This document shows, in pieces, positions 1-11,065 of a stretch of 64,000 nt of DNA. The stretch is from assembly GCA_038501625.1 (NCBI GenBank), contig JAZAYU010000001.1, positions 2,604,001-2,668,000 of the forward strand. The letters run 5' to 3'. The translations under genes and the position numbers were made by a program. Position 1 is the first letter of the stretch. Each line of letters begins with the position of its first letter. Under the pieces are notes generated by a model. It made no database searches. It saw only the letters and a list, made by a program, of their open reading frames with translations, and was not told where the DNA came from. The stretch is from Corbicula japonica. Lineage: Eukaryota > Mollusca > Bivalvia > Venerida > Cyrenidae.

Positions 1-1487
1 ACATACGGAGCCTGAACTTCAACACATTTGTCATTGGAAATTTCAGAAATATCTGCAAATTCATTGTCACATGAAAAAATTCTATCCAGATCTTCCGTTG
101 TCAAATCACCTAGAGTTTGAGCATTAGTTTCATTCATTCCCCCACTAAGATTGTTATTTAGCGCATCAGACATTTGTCTTTTTGTTGTTTCTGTAAGTCT
201 ACAAGCATAGCTTTTCACTGATTTTTCTGACCTATGACCAGAGGCCCGAATGATATGTCGCGCTTCAAAGCCTGCTCTATCCAGTGTTGATATGCTGGTG
301 GCCCTAATACAATGATTGGTATATCGACAAGATAATCCCGCCAAAGTTGATATTCTAGGCATCATTTGACTAAGACTGTTCTTGCCCAGTGGACTGCAAC
401 AATACCACACACTGTCAGTTAATTTATAGCTCTCTCGGGGCCTCTGCCACAGGTCATCACACTCCGGATGCAGTTTTTTGATATATTCCTTGAAGGACTT
501 GACTGGGCACATGGCTCCTTGTTGGGCATACATGCGGGCCTCACCGATCGTATCGTCTGGGCCTGCATCACCACTGAAGTCAAAATAAAGTGTGTTGATG
601 AAAACGTTTTAATATAATGTTAAACTGGTCACCTAGCACTTAATATAGAACACAAAAATAATGCTTTTCACATCAACAAACTAATTTTTTTTCAATAATG
701 GTGATAGTCAAATGGAAAGCATCTTAAAATTATGTTTTTACCCGTGGTTCTTGTCTGCCTCATCCAAAATCTGTGACACATACTCTCTGCCCGAGGAATC
801 TGTATTCACAGCAAATGTGGACTTCTTCATAAGCCGGAGATTTTCTTGCCCTCTTCTGCAAAGGTGGTACATAATATCAAACCACACCTGAAAAATAAAT
901 TTGGGTAGATTGTTATTATCCTTAAAGTTATGCATAATCATTATAAACAAGAGCCTGTTTTTTTCTACAATAAATGATAAAATATCATGAATTTATTTAT
1001 TGTAGCAAGTGTAGAATTCTTACTTTATTTGCAATCCGACTGGTGTTGATGTGTTGAATGCCAAATTATTTTTGTCGTTCAGCGTCTGGAGGTCATCAGA
1101 AGTAATTTCTTTCTTGTGCTCAACCGAGCCCTTTCCCTTCTTTTGAAGATCCGTCAACTTGGCCTTGAATATTTTCCTGGTAGATTCAAATTCTGCATCT
1201 TGCCCAATGTCAACACCACACTTTTCTTTAATGTATTTCACAAGTCCATATTTAATATTGTGCAAGGAAGACTTTTTCAGTTCCACACCCTTGCAAGTTC
1301 TTAGAGAAGCAAATAATAATCGCAACTGATTGTTTAAAACAGATTTAGGAAAGTCCTCAAACTGGTTTTCTTCGCCGAGAAACTCTCTGAAAAGTTTTAC
1401 ACTTCTGTTAACCACACGTTTAGTATTCACTGAATCCTTGGCATTTTCTAGCCTGGTTAAATCCTCCTCCGATATATAAGCAAACAA
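1..1487 (-). CDS. Crypton/DUF3504-type tyrosine recombinase-like protein (partial, C-terminal three exons)
   Basis: Three reverse-strand blocks read as one protein: 1487-1024 (5' limit uncertain), 887-742, and 573-1 (runs off the window). The first block is the helical N-terminal core-binding part. The second holds CRRGQENLR, the usual site of the first catalytic Arg. The third holds NHCIRATS, then GHRSEKSVKSY, matching the HxxR ... GH ... Tyr order of tyrosine recombinases. This is the arrangement of Crypton transposases and their host-derived relatives (KCTD1, QRICH1 and ZMYM type, DUF3504). Block 2 to block 3 joins in frame through GG/GT and CAG sites. Block 1 to block 2 does not: the best donor (AAA/GTAAGA) leaves two bases, while the CAG acceptor starts a codon, so the join is one base short. 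No ATG is seen before block 1; an in-frame stop lies just upstream. It may be a mobile element copy, a domesticated gene or a recently broken copy. Family is confident; status is not. Confidence 0.8.
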
Positions 1488-1497
1488 AAATAATAGT

Positions 1498-1626
1498 TAT
1501 TATTACACCTCACGTGATTAGTTTACTATATAGCGTAATGTGACGTCACAGGGAGATAATCGCTATTATTACACCTCACGTGATTAGTTTACTATATAGC
1601 GTAATGTGACGTCAGAGGGAGATAAT
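1498..1626. promoter_or_regulatory. Two 66-bp direct repeats, each with an E-box and a CRE-like site
   Basis: Two near-identical copies, 1498-1560 and 1564-1626. Each contains CACGTG (E-box palindrome) and TGACGTCA (full cAMP-response-element palindrome) about 30 bp apart. They lie immediately upstream of the recombinase reading frame on the reverse strand, where its promoter could be. A regulatory role is inferred from the motifs and position only. Confidence 0.45.
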
Positions 1627-1629
1627 TTC

Positions 1630-2347
1630 TACTGTCACATATGCGACAGTATACTGTCACCCTCGCGTGGATCTAAAAATAAATATCTTGGAAATCCGAT
1701 TACAAATTAACATCTAAGCATGCGTAATTGACCAAGGGAGATAGCAATTAATTTGGTCATAGTCAAGATCTCTAAAAAAAACAAATGTTCGGATGTTCGG
1801 TGTAATAAAATAAATATCACATCCCATTGGGGGAGACAGTACGAAATGTTAACCCTTGAGAATGTAATGTCAACCTCGGCTAACGCCTCGGTTGACATTA
1901 CTTCTCTCGGGTTAACATTTCGTACTGTCTCCCCCAATGGGATGTGATATTTATATACTGTCACATATGCGACAGCATCATGTCACCCTCGCGTGGATCT
2001 AAAAATAAATATCTTGGAAATCCGATAACAAATTAACTTCTACGCATGCGTAATTGACCAAGGGAGATAAACGCATTTTGATCATTATTTGTAGCCGCTT
2101 ATTGAGCATTATTGATTTTGGACCTTCCGGCGCTTGATTTTGTTCCCAAACGAAATTTGGTCATAGTCAAGATCTCTAAAAAAACAAATGTTCGGTGTAA
2201 TTAAATAAATATCACATCCCATAGGGGGAAACAGTACGAAATGTTAACCCTTGAGAAGATAATGTCAACCTCGGCTAACGCCTCGGTTGACATTACTTCT
2301 CTCGGGTTAACATTTCGTACTGTTTCCCCCAATGGGATGTGATATTT
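1630..2347. repeat. Tandem pair of repeat units, each ending in a 140-bp palindrome
   Basis: A 110-bp sequence at 1630-1741 recurs at 1956-2069 (both contain CACATATGCGACAG and later GCATGCGTAATTGACC). Each copy is followed by a near-perfect inverted repeat: 1812-1952 and 2208-2347. The palindrome arms carry CAGTACGAAATGTTAACCC and end on GGGATGTGATATTT; the centre is CTCGGCTAACGCCTCGG. The second unit has about 60 bp between direct repeat and palindrome that are absent from the first. It looks like a duplicated foldback element; no coding potential is seen. Confidence 0.8.
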
Positions 2348-2769
2348 ATATAATATTCATGGTGTAAGTACTGCTAAGGACCGAATTCGAGTTCATAAGT
2401 GTCGGTTTACAAGAAGGTTTATATCCGTGCTGAAAATGAACAGGTACCTGATAATTATCATTACTTCTAGACGATATACTTAAATTTAAAATTGTTTTTA
2501 ATTAACAACATCAAACATCATTGCTACTCATATTCCTAAAAAAAACCCAAACAACTCTACATAAAAGCGCGCATGAATGCACGCACGCACGTGTGTTTTT
2601 CTCTTGAAACAGAGACATGTCTAAGAAATTCGAACCCTCCAGAAACTTTAACAGCAGTTTCACGTGTTGAATCTCTTCACAATATCTGTATTTTTTTGCA
2701 TTGGTATCGAAATCAAAACGCGACAATATCATGATTCCTTATATCCTTAAATGTACAAAATGACACCTA

Positions 2770-3240
2770 CACTGTAAAAATTTCCCGTTAAATTTTACGG
2801 GATAGTCCTGGCAGCTGGTTACCAGGACAGTCCCGTAAATTATACGGGCTGACAGTTACGGTCTTCCCGTTAAATAAAACTGGACAGTGTATTTTTTACT
2901 GGCTGACCGTAAGTAATGATGAAAGATGGTGGGTGGGGTAAATTTCAAAACATCGTTATAATACGACCTTAGCCTATAGCATCGACTGGCTAAGGGAGTA
3001 TACAATTTGAAAAACAATTAAGCTTACAATACCACAACTTAATCTGTGCACAAACAGCTTAAAACCTTTAAATGTTCCAAAGAAACCGTTTTTTTTTTTG
3101 CAAAATGCGCCAATGTGCTCGACAGGATGTTAACCGAAAGGCTCCGAATAAAAAAACGGTGCCGCACTGTACAACATTTAGTCGAAACGGTTACGTCCCG
3201 TTACCGAAATACCGTATATTTAACGGGGATTTTTACAGTG
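2770..3240. mobile_element. TIR element (MITE) with TA target-site duplication
   Basis: The left end begins CACTGTAAAAATTTCCCGTT and the right end, read in reverse, begins CACTGTAAAAATCCCCGTT; both continue with AAAT then ACGG. TA flanks both sides (2768-2769 and 3241-3242). The size of 471 bp, lack of coding sequence and TA duplication fit a non-autonomous Tc1/mariner-type element, though other TA-inserting families are possible. Confidence 0.8.
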
Positions 3241-3612
3241 TATATGCCGCAACTATACATGAGCGGATTGGCAGGCACACATAATCTCCAATTTTAGAAT
3301 GCCAGTCATACATGTAATTGAAATCTGTAAACGTCCGATTTCAACAAAAACAATTATAGAGGAAACTGTTCAATGTTGGAAACTGAATAAAATTTTCGTT
3401 TTAGACTTTTGAATCAAATCATATATGGGTTTTTCAGCAGTGTTAACAGAATTTACAAATGCATCAATCCAATTTCAAAATCCTTAAGCTTTTAACCGCC
3501 ATATTTTTTTTCGAAAACATCAACATATTTCTTCCGACTAATGTAAGAAATATTCATAGTCACCTGCTTAAGTGAATGTGAATTGTTTGAACTATTTTTA
3601 ACGTAATTTTAG

Positions 3613-4611
3613 ATATCAGCAGAAGCAAAAAGGTCCAATATACGGTTGATGGTGATGTGCCCGGCGTTTGTTGACACCCCAATGTTCCGGAACTTGTCAT
3701 CAGGAGATACTACACAGTTTATAGGAGGGGACCAAGAAAAAGTCAATGCTTTTATCAATCACATAGGTGTTCTAACGTAAGTAAAAGCACCATCGGCCAG
3801 TGCATATAACATCAGGTTTTATCTATAGCTGGGTTATTTAATGAGCATAAATAAGTGTGTAAAAAAGAAATATTTCTTATATATTTTATATATTTCAACC
3901 TAAAGTTTTATTCTTATTCAATGTTTTTTTTCTTTTATTTTATTAAACACAAAAGGCTACATTGTTGTGAGTGTACACTATATATATAAGGAACCATTCC
4001 TATTTCATCTTCAATTGTTTCATTTGTTATTTTGTGGTTGCGTTGTTTTTCATTTAGTGTTTACTTCAGTGCTGGTAAGTCTAATAAAGACATTCTTTGT
4101 GAACGTACATGTACATACAATTCATATTAGGTAAAATTAAAATATGCCTTTTTTGGTGCTTGACCAAATACAGATGATCGCGGTAGATTTCGGTTTCACA
4201 ACACGAATTTCTTCTGCGCACCGTTTGAATAGTTTACTTTAAATAAAGAACTGGGGTAAAAAATGATGCTGTTGATATCTAAAAGGAAATGTAAACTCCG
4301 TAAGATGGCAAGTAAGAGACCATCTTTGGTAAATAATGCTTCTAAATCAAGTTATATCGGTCTCGAATCAACGACCATGTGACGCAAACGGTGCATACAT
4401 ACGATTCACAACGTTGTGAAATCTTAAACTATCACAATCACCTTAAATTGTACAACTTGCTTTATCAATATTTTTTGTATTTAACAGAGTAGAGGAAGTT
4501 GCAGCAACATTTATGGAGATGATTCAAGATGACAGCAAGAACGGACTGATTTTGAATTGTGGAAAAAATACAGGAAACAAATACTGTACATTGGCTGTGC
4601 AACCGATTTAG
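3613..4611 (+). CDS. 15-hydroxyprostaglandin dehydrogenase-like short-chain dehydrogenase (last two exons)
   Basis: Two exons, 3613-3776 (after TTTTAG, before GTAAGT) and 4488-4611 (after TTAACAG, ending in TAG), join in frame with the split codon AC/A. The first reads ...NIRLMVMCPAFVDTPMF..., the post-catalytic segment of classical SDR enzymes, here most like 15-PGDH (HPGD), which oxidises the 15-hydroxyl of prostaglandins with NAD+. The second exon gives VEEVAATFMEMIQDDSKNG then LILNCGKNTG, the usual C-terminal helix and last strand, and stops after AVQPI. The Rossmann nucleotide site and the Ser-Tyr-Lys active site must lie in upstream exons. None were found between 1490 and 3612, so they are probably before the window, with the recombinase gene lying in the intervening intron on the other strand. 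SDR assignment is firm; substrate is inferred. Confidence 0.78.
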
Positions 4612-7600
4612 ACGCCACGACGTGTGTTTTTCCGGTTGTATTTGAATGTTGGGACAAGTCGTATAACAGTATTGTTTGATGAATATAAACGAGAAACAAC
4701 ATTTGAAAATGTGGTGTTAAAAGATAGCATCAGTATATTGAAGTTGAGTGCAATAGACTGTTTCTATGACAAGTGGATGTTAATTTATAGGCATTGTCAG
4801 ACATTTGCATGATATGTATGGTATTTCTGCATAATAACATACACATTAATCTACATAAAACAACATTGTGAGTATGAGAATGTTGTTAAACCAAGAAGTA
4901 TTTGAAAGCTCGCGCTAAGTTACTTTTGACGTTGTAAACATGCATGGCATTAAAACTATCATTGTGTGTTTGCTTTAAGCAAAGTTAACGACTGCGCACA
5001 GATTTTGCAGTTTTCACACGAGAAGCGGTCATGACGGTGAAATACGGGTAATGTCCTTTTTTGAAGCAAAGGGAACCAACTGTTTCATTAATGGAGTATG
5101 GTGTCAATTATTGTTAATGCCACCGTATATATTCATGACATGCTATCTGTATCAAACACTAATATTGCGATAATATGAGTGTGTTGGTCGGAGCAAACAA
5201 AACATACTGTCAACAAAATATTTTCACCGATATTTTCATGTGCAACTGGTGGAATTTAAACCTTTAAAAACTTATTTCCTGGTAGGTGCCCGCAAATGTT
5301 CATATAATAATCAGTCTTATTTAAGAAATTCAATTATAACATAGCACAAAACAATTAACATTTTCAATAGTAGTTTACTTTCTTATTTCTCGTGTTCGGT
5401 GGCTTTCAAAGTTCCCTTACTGTAGTAGTTGTTAGTTAATTGCAGATACCAGTTTCTGTTTTTGTGTAATGATATTGCAAATGATATTTAATATGAAAAT
5501 ATCATATTCCTTTCTTATTATAGTATTGTATCTATTGAATAAATTTTCAATATTGACAATTTTGAATGCAAAGTATGTATCGCTTGCCAAAATATTTAAA
5601 TATTGTGTTTGATTTTATGATATAAATAATCAGACTTAATTTAACAGTAAAATTTTTATACACGTAAACAGTTTTTGTTTTTGTTTTCAACATGAGAGCG
5701 TGGTCCAATATAATAAGACTGAGAATGGAGTTCAGCAACAAGACGCTTACTTTTTATTGGTTATATTGGAGACTAGATTGAATTTCAGCCAATCGGAGAA
5801 TGGCTTCCAGTTTCAGTTTTTGCCATCTTGTGGCGTATATCTTTTAAGAAGAATATAGCTTTGCTTATATAAGCTATCTGTAAAGACAAATTCTTACTTG
5901 TATAGTGTTACTAATATAAGCATTTGCCCATGATGTTAAGTTTATCTTTAAACATATAAATCTGTCCATTAACGCAACGGTTTAGGGAAAAAAAACGGTT
6001 ACTGACAAAGGATCTGTTTGAAAACTATGGCCGTTTAACAATTTTAACTGAGATAAGAACCATGTCTCAAAATCTCTAGATTGTGATTGGTCAGATGTTA
6101 GCGTACAGTCTCTTCAGATTCGCCGATCGATAGGTCACATGTTTAATTAGACTCACTATATCTGCACTGTATATATTTTGCGTCTATTGTAAATGCTGAG
6201 AAAATATCGGAATCTGACTTCCCTCCCCACACACAAGTTTATTAAACTTTACTTTTAGATCAAAATATATTTGAAAAAAGTATAACATCAATTCCTCAAT
6301 GTGGTAAGGAATTTGTCTTTAGGTGGGAGGGGACAAACCTTCAAATAGCAAGCACTTGTTAAAATTTCAAAACACACTAGATTTTAGTAAAGAAATGTAT
6401 TTATCATAAAATTTATTAACCTTTGTACGCTAAGTTCAGTTAAATGTATGCTCTAATTACCAAGTACATACTAAAACAAAAGCAATGCCGTTTGTACCAG
6501 AATTCATGAAATGTATCTTTTCAAAACCCGATGTTATTACTCACTTTTAGCCGGATTAAAGTGAAGAAATACAGTGCCCCGATGTATATTGATTACCTCT
6601 TGTTATGCCAAAGAATGCTGTCTGACGTAAAAGCATGAGTCGAATATGAACTTTCCTAATATTTGCTTCCCTGCCCCTAACCTTGTTTTTGGAAAAGTCT
6701 TATTCGATTTTAAACTTATACGTCAATCATTAAAAATACATATACATTGATCTATATCTTTATTTCTATTTTTATTTAAAACTCGTTCATGCCGATTACA
6801 GCAGTAAACAATTTGGCAACGCTCTTGTTGTTTCTTAATATAACACTTTAGAATGTCAAAATTGGACATGTCCTTAAAGAAGGTTGACAGCCGTATAAAA
6901 TCATGTTCCAAGCTTCTAAAACTGAGAATGGGAACCGGTCTCAAAATTCAAGCATCTGGTTGGCTAAAAGGGCGACCAGTCGCTATTTCAGCCAATCAGA
7001 TACTTGAGATCTGAGGCTGGTTTCCATGCTCGGTTTCATAACCTTCAGTACAGATGTTATCTTGCCATATCTTAACGAAGCCATCTTAGCCAATGTTACG
7101 ATAAAGGTTATCTTTACTAAGGATTTCTTAATCAGATCTCAATACGTGAGTTGTTTAAGTAAACAATATAAATACGTACACTAGACTACGTAGGGTATTA
7201 TTTAGGATAACATATAAATAAAAACATTTATTTATATGCACTAGTTAGCAGTACAATGCATATTAACTACATCCGAGACATTTAAGTATTCCGCTCTGAC
7301 ATGTGAATACGCAAAATTAAATGGATGAACATTTTTATTCGTATCATTTTAGTGGTTGCAATTATATTTTGTCAAATGGAATTGCAGTGTTTTTCATACT
7401 GTTAAATTTATTTCTAATCAGTACTCTTTTGAATAATATCCCAGTAAAATAAGTTGATTCACTAAATAAACGTTTTTAACCTTTAAGTTGGTTAGTTTTT
7501 ATTAATGTGCATTTACAAATTATATCGGTCACACTACTGCGCCGCTCTAGACCGATTTAATTTTGTCAAAAAACCAACCTGAATAAATACATGATATAGT

Positions 7601-7914
7601 TCAAAAGAAGTTAAACGGCCACGGTAAGGACATTTAACTGTCCACTAACGGGGTTATGTAGAGTGTATATCTATTTATATCATAGCTTTGAAAAAAAGAG
7701 GTGTGTGTGAATGACTGCCAATGATTGGTTAAATACGTGTTATCTTTTGGCGACATTTAAAGAAATTACATACATGTATCAGTTAAGTTAAATAAACAAA
7801 GATAATAATTCATAATATAGTGTCTGGATTCAACTACACAGTATCTAAAATCGGAAAATATCGCTAAAACAGAGTAGTCTTAAGACAGTGTTAAAAGCGT
7901 TAGAACAAATAATA
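4612..7914. other. Intergenic AT-rich DNA with dispersed repeats
   Basis: No convincing exon is seen. It holds a foldback at 6931-7030 (arms around TCAAGCATCTGGTTGGCT and AGCCAATCAGATACTTGA). Relatives of this foldback recur near 5760, 6060, 35360, 57310 and 63810. A dispersed sequence at 6368-6510 (TAGATTTTAGTAAAGAAATG onward) recurs at 9017-9160. Confidence 0.5.
6931..7030. repeat. Short foldback repeat, family found at several places in the window
   Basis: Arms of about 45 bp: GGAACCGGTCTCAAAATTCA then AGCATCTGGTTGGCT on the left, and AGCCAATCAGATACTTGA then GATCTGAGGCTGGTTTCC on the right. Half or whole relatives are recognisable near 5753-5830, 6058-6100, 35355-35535, 57307-57490 and 63800-63870. 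Confidence 0.6.
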
Positions 7915-10900
7915 ATGAGCATGGACAACGGAAGTGGCTGCAAACCAGAAGGTTGCTGCATGGAACTTAAATTTGGCGAAGAGACTGGAATCAAGATGGG
8001 GTTTCTAGAGAACCTCGATCTAAAGTCGACAATTCTACAATGTGTGGGAAACATCCTAGCCAACACAAATGTAAGTAAGATTTATGTACCAATGTTCTTA
8101 CTACACCGATATTTATTGTTTATTTCGCTTTGAATTTGATGTACTTTTGAATTTCGAAACATAATAAAAAGCTAGTTTTACATTATTAAATTTAAGTAAT
8201 TGTACATTAAAACCTGAACGTGCGCTCAGCAAAACATTGCTTTACATTTATGTACGTTAAGACTCGATTTTTTTAATTAAATGACTTGTTTCAACATTTA
8301 CGTATAGGTTATTGTTTATTTGGAGGCTTGTATGAAAATTAAACGGTCAGGCCCAGCGCAGCTGGGCGACCGTTTAATTTTTCGTACAAGCCTCCAAATA
8401 AACTATAACGTATATAATGGTCGAAATTATTTTTGTAACTGACAAAATAGTCGCCGCCTAAATACCATACATGGGTATTCACAAAATCAATAGTCAAACT
8501 GAAATTAGCTTTGTCATTCAATGGCTCGTAAACATGCACTGAGAGAATATTTTAGGAAGTGAATTATGCATTTTTTTTAAAATCTGAAAACACCATGAGA
8601 ACATAACTGACTCTCAGGAAAATAAACCGTGAGTCTGTCCTGTTGAGAAACGAGGGTTCATCCGTGGAAGTTCCATTTTACCCGTTACTTCATAAATAAA
8701 TCTTTTATAGCATGGCAAAATAATTTATATCCGGATCAACGGGCTCATCCGTGTCGTCTGAGCACGACCGACACTGCTCGCTGTTAGATTCGCTAGATTA
8801 TTTGTGACAAAAAAGGGAAAGTGCAAATACTGATGACATCGATTTTATGGGTGATCTGGATCTAAACTGGCCGCCTATGTGATAACAGATGTAAGAAGAT
8901 TACCATAAGCCAAAAAAGTCAGAGCTAAAATATTTAAGAGGTCGCAAACATTGCAAATGGCGAAGACCGGCTAAAATTTCAAAAATGAATTTTGGGGGAA
9001 ATACTTATTGCCACCTAGATTTTAGTAAAGAAATGTATTTAGCTATGGATGTTGTAAATGTTTGCAAGCTCAATTTAGTCTAATTCATGTTCTAATTACC
9101 AAGCACATACTAAAACAAAAGAAAAACCGTTTGCATGAGAACTCTGAAATTCATGAACAATATACCAAAGCAACTTATACCTGAAAAAGGTATATGATGT
9201 TCTACAATGTTTAGTGCCAATTCATCAAAATAATGTTACGAGTTTCAAGAAATTCAAGGAAAACCTACTTCCTGGTTCAAAGTGAAAGTGAAAGTGAAAG
9301 TAGGAAGTAAGTTTTCCTTGAATTTCTTGAAACCCCTAACATTATTTTGGCGAATTAAAATTTTGAAATTTTAGCCTGTCTTCGCCATTTGCAATGTTTG
9401 CGATACCTTAAATGATTTTCTTTTCCTCAGACTTTCTAAGTCACGCCTCCTTGAACACTGTAGAAGATCGTTCACGAACTATACATGTTAATCAATAAAT
9501 GTTCGAACAATATCGCGGAGAAAATCGACCTTTAATAAACACATTCCAGACGCGCGACTTTATGAGAATTAAGGTTCGAAATATTTGAAAAATACTGCAT
9601 TGTCATTGGCTCAAAAATAATTTCAACCATTATTTGTAACTTAAAGCCGGCATTTGATGAAAGACTTGTTTAGTAAAGATATATTAGACTAACTATTCTT
9701 ATTTTATACAGGGTTTAGTAACCAATAATCCGAAATATTCCTAACCAGGGTCACATTTTTGTTTTACCGGTATATAATATGGTATGCTAATTTATATGTT
9801 TCATCTAAGGGTGCGAATTCAAGGGTGAGAAACACTGACTCCTTCTAAATATTTGATAACGATTTTCTCCCTTTGTCTGTTGCTCGCTAGTGTCCTAAAA
9901 GAGCAGTGTTGCGCCGCATAGCAGCATCGCCGCATTAACGTGTTAATCTTCGTTTATGCGGTGATTTTCAACGCATAAACATGGCGGCCATGTTAATGCG
10001 GCGACGCTCAATGTATAAAGCAGAAATTGCTTAAGTGGGTTGCAACTGTTCCTTTTTGCAACATAAAGAGAATTAACTTATTATATAAAATAATTTGCTT
10101 TGAAGGTTAAAAAAATAAGGTTCTACTATTTCTAGGAACAAGATGGTTATGACGTTGTTATTGTAATTGTTGTTAATGAGTATGATGGTAATTTCTATGG
10201 CTCTAATTCTTAGCTGAGCACAGAGAACACTTGTGGAGCAATGAGGGTTGTTTGATTTCTTTTGTTTGTCCTTCGTTAACAACTAACAACTAACATTTCT
10301 AGAAACGTTTGAAATGACGCATTGTCAATGGTACATGCCCGTCTGGCGAGAATATAATGTTAGGACATTGTACTTGTATGTATTTTAATTGTTTGTTTCA
10401 CGCAGCAAAAGTGTGCCTTTTTGCCACATAAGTTCTTTTTACGCTTTGAAATTGAAAAATTTCAATTGAGAATAAACGTGGTTGATGTCATTTATGAGGC
10501 GATGCTATTACATGTATGCGGCGTAGCTGAGCAGGAACCATTATTGTTCCAGGCCTGCCAAATCTCCGGATTTTATCCGAAATCTCAGGATTTTAAGCTA
10601 CTTCTCCGGATCTCCGGATTTATAGTCAAAATCTCCGGATTTCTAAGAAATTGCAAAAATAATAGATTAATTAACCTTAATTTAAAGTTGTGCAATGAAC
10701 GTATTAGTTATTCTACTGCAGTCGCATATTTCCTGTTTATTACGAGAAAATGAGATAACGAGGACGTGGTCAGTGACATGCTGCCTTTGTGCCTGGCGCA
10801 ACTTTACAATAACCGTGTGTCATAAACTAAACAAGGGCCTCGACGTTACACTTGCCTTTATCTATTTTCCTTGCATGTTCATTCTAATATTGTTTAAAAC

Positions 10901-11020
10901 AGGTCTTAACAGAAAGTTTAAGAAATGAATGATAAAAATACAAAAAAACACAACAAATTCTTTAACCATTTTTAACAAAATCAACAAAATTCATTTATAA
11001 AAGAAGAATATGAGAAAAAT

Positions 11021-11065
<45 letters not shown>

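Noticed and set aside
10421..10753. 110-codon forward frame
   Set aside because: It spans the end of a TIR element and a CTCCGGATTT tandem repeat, so it has no coherent protein character.
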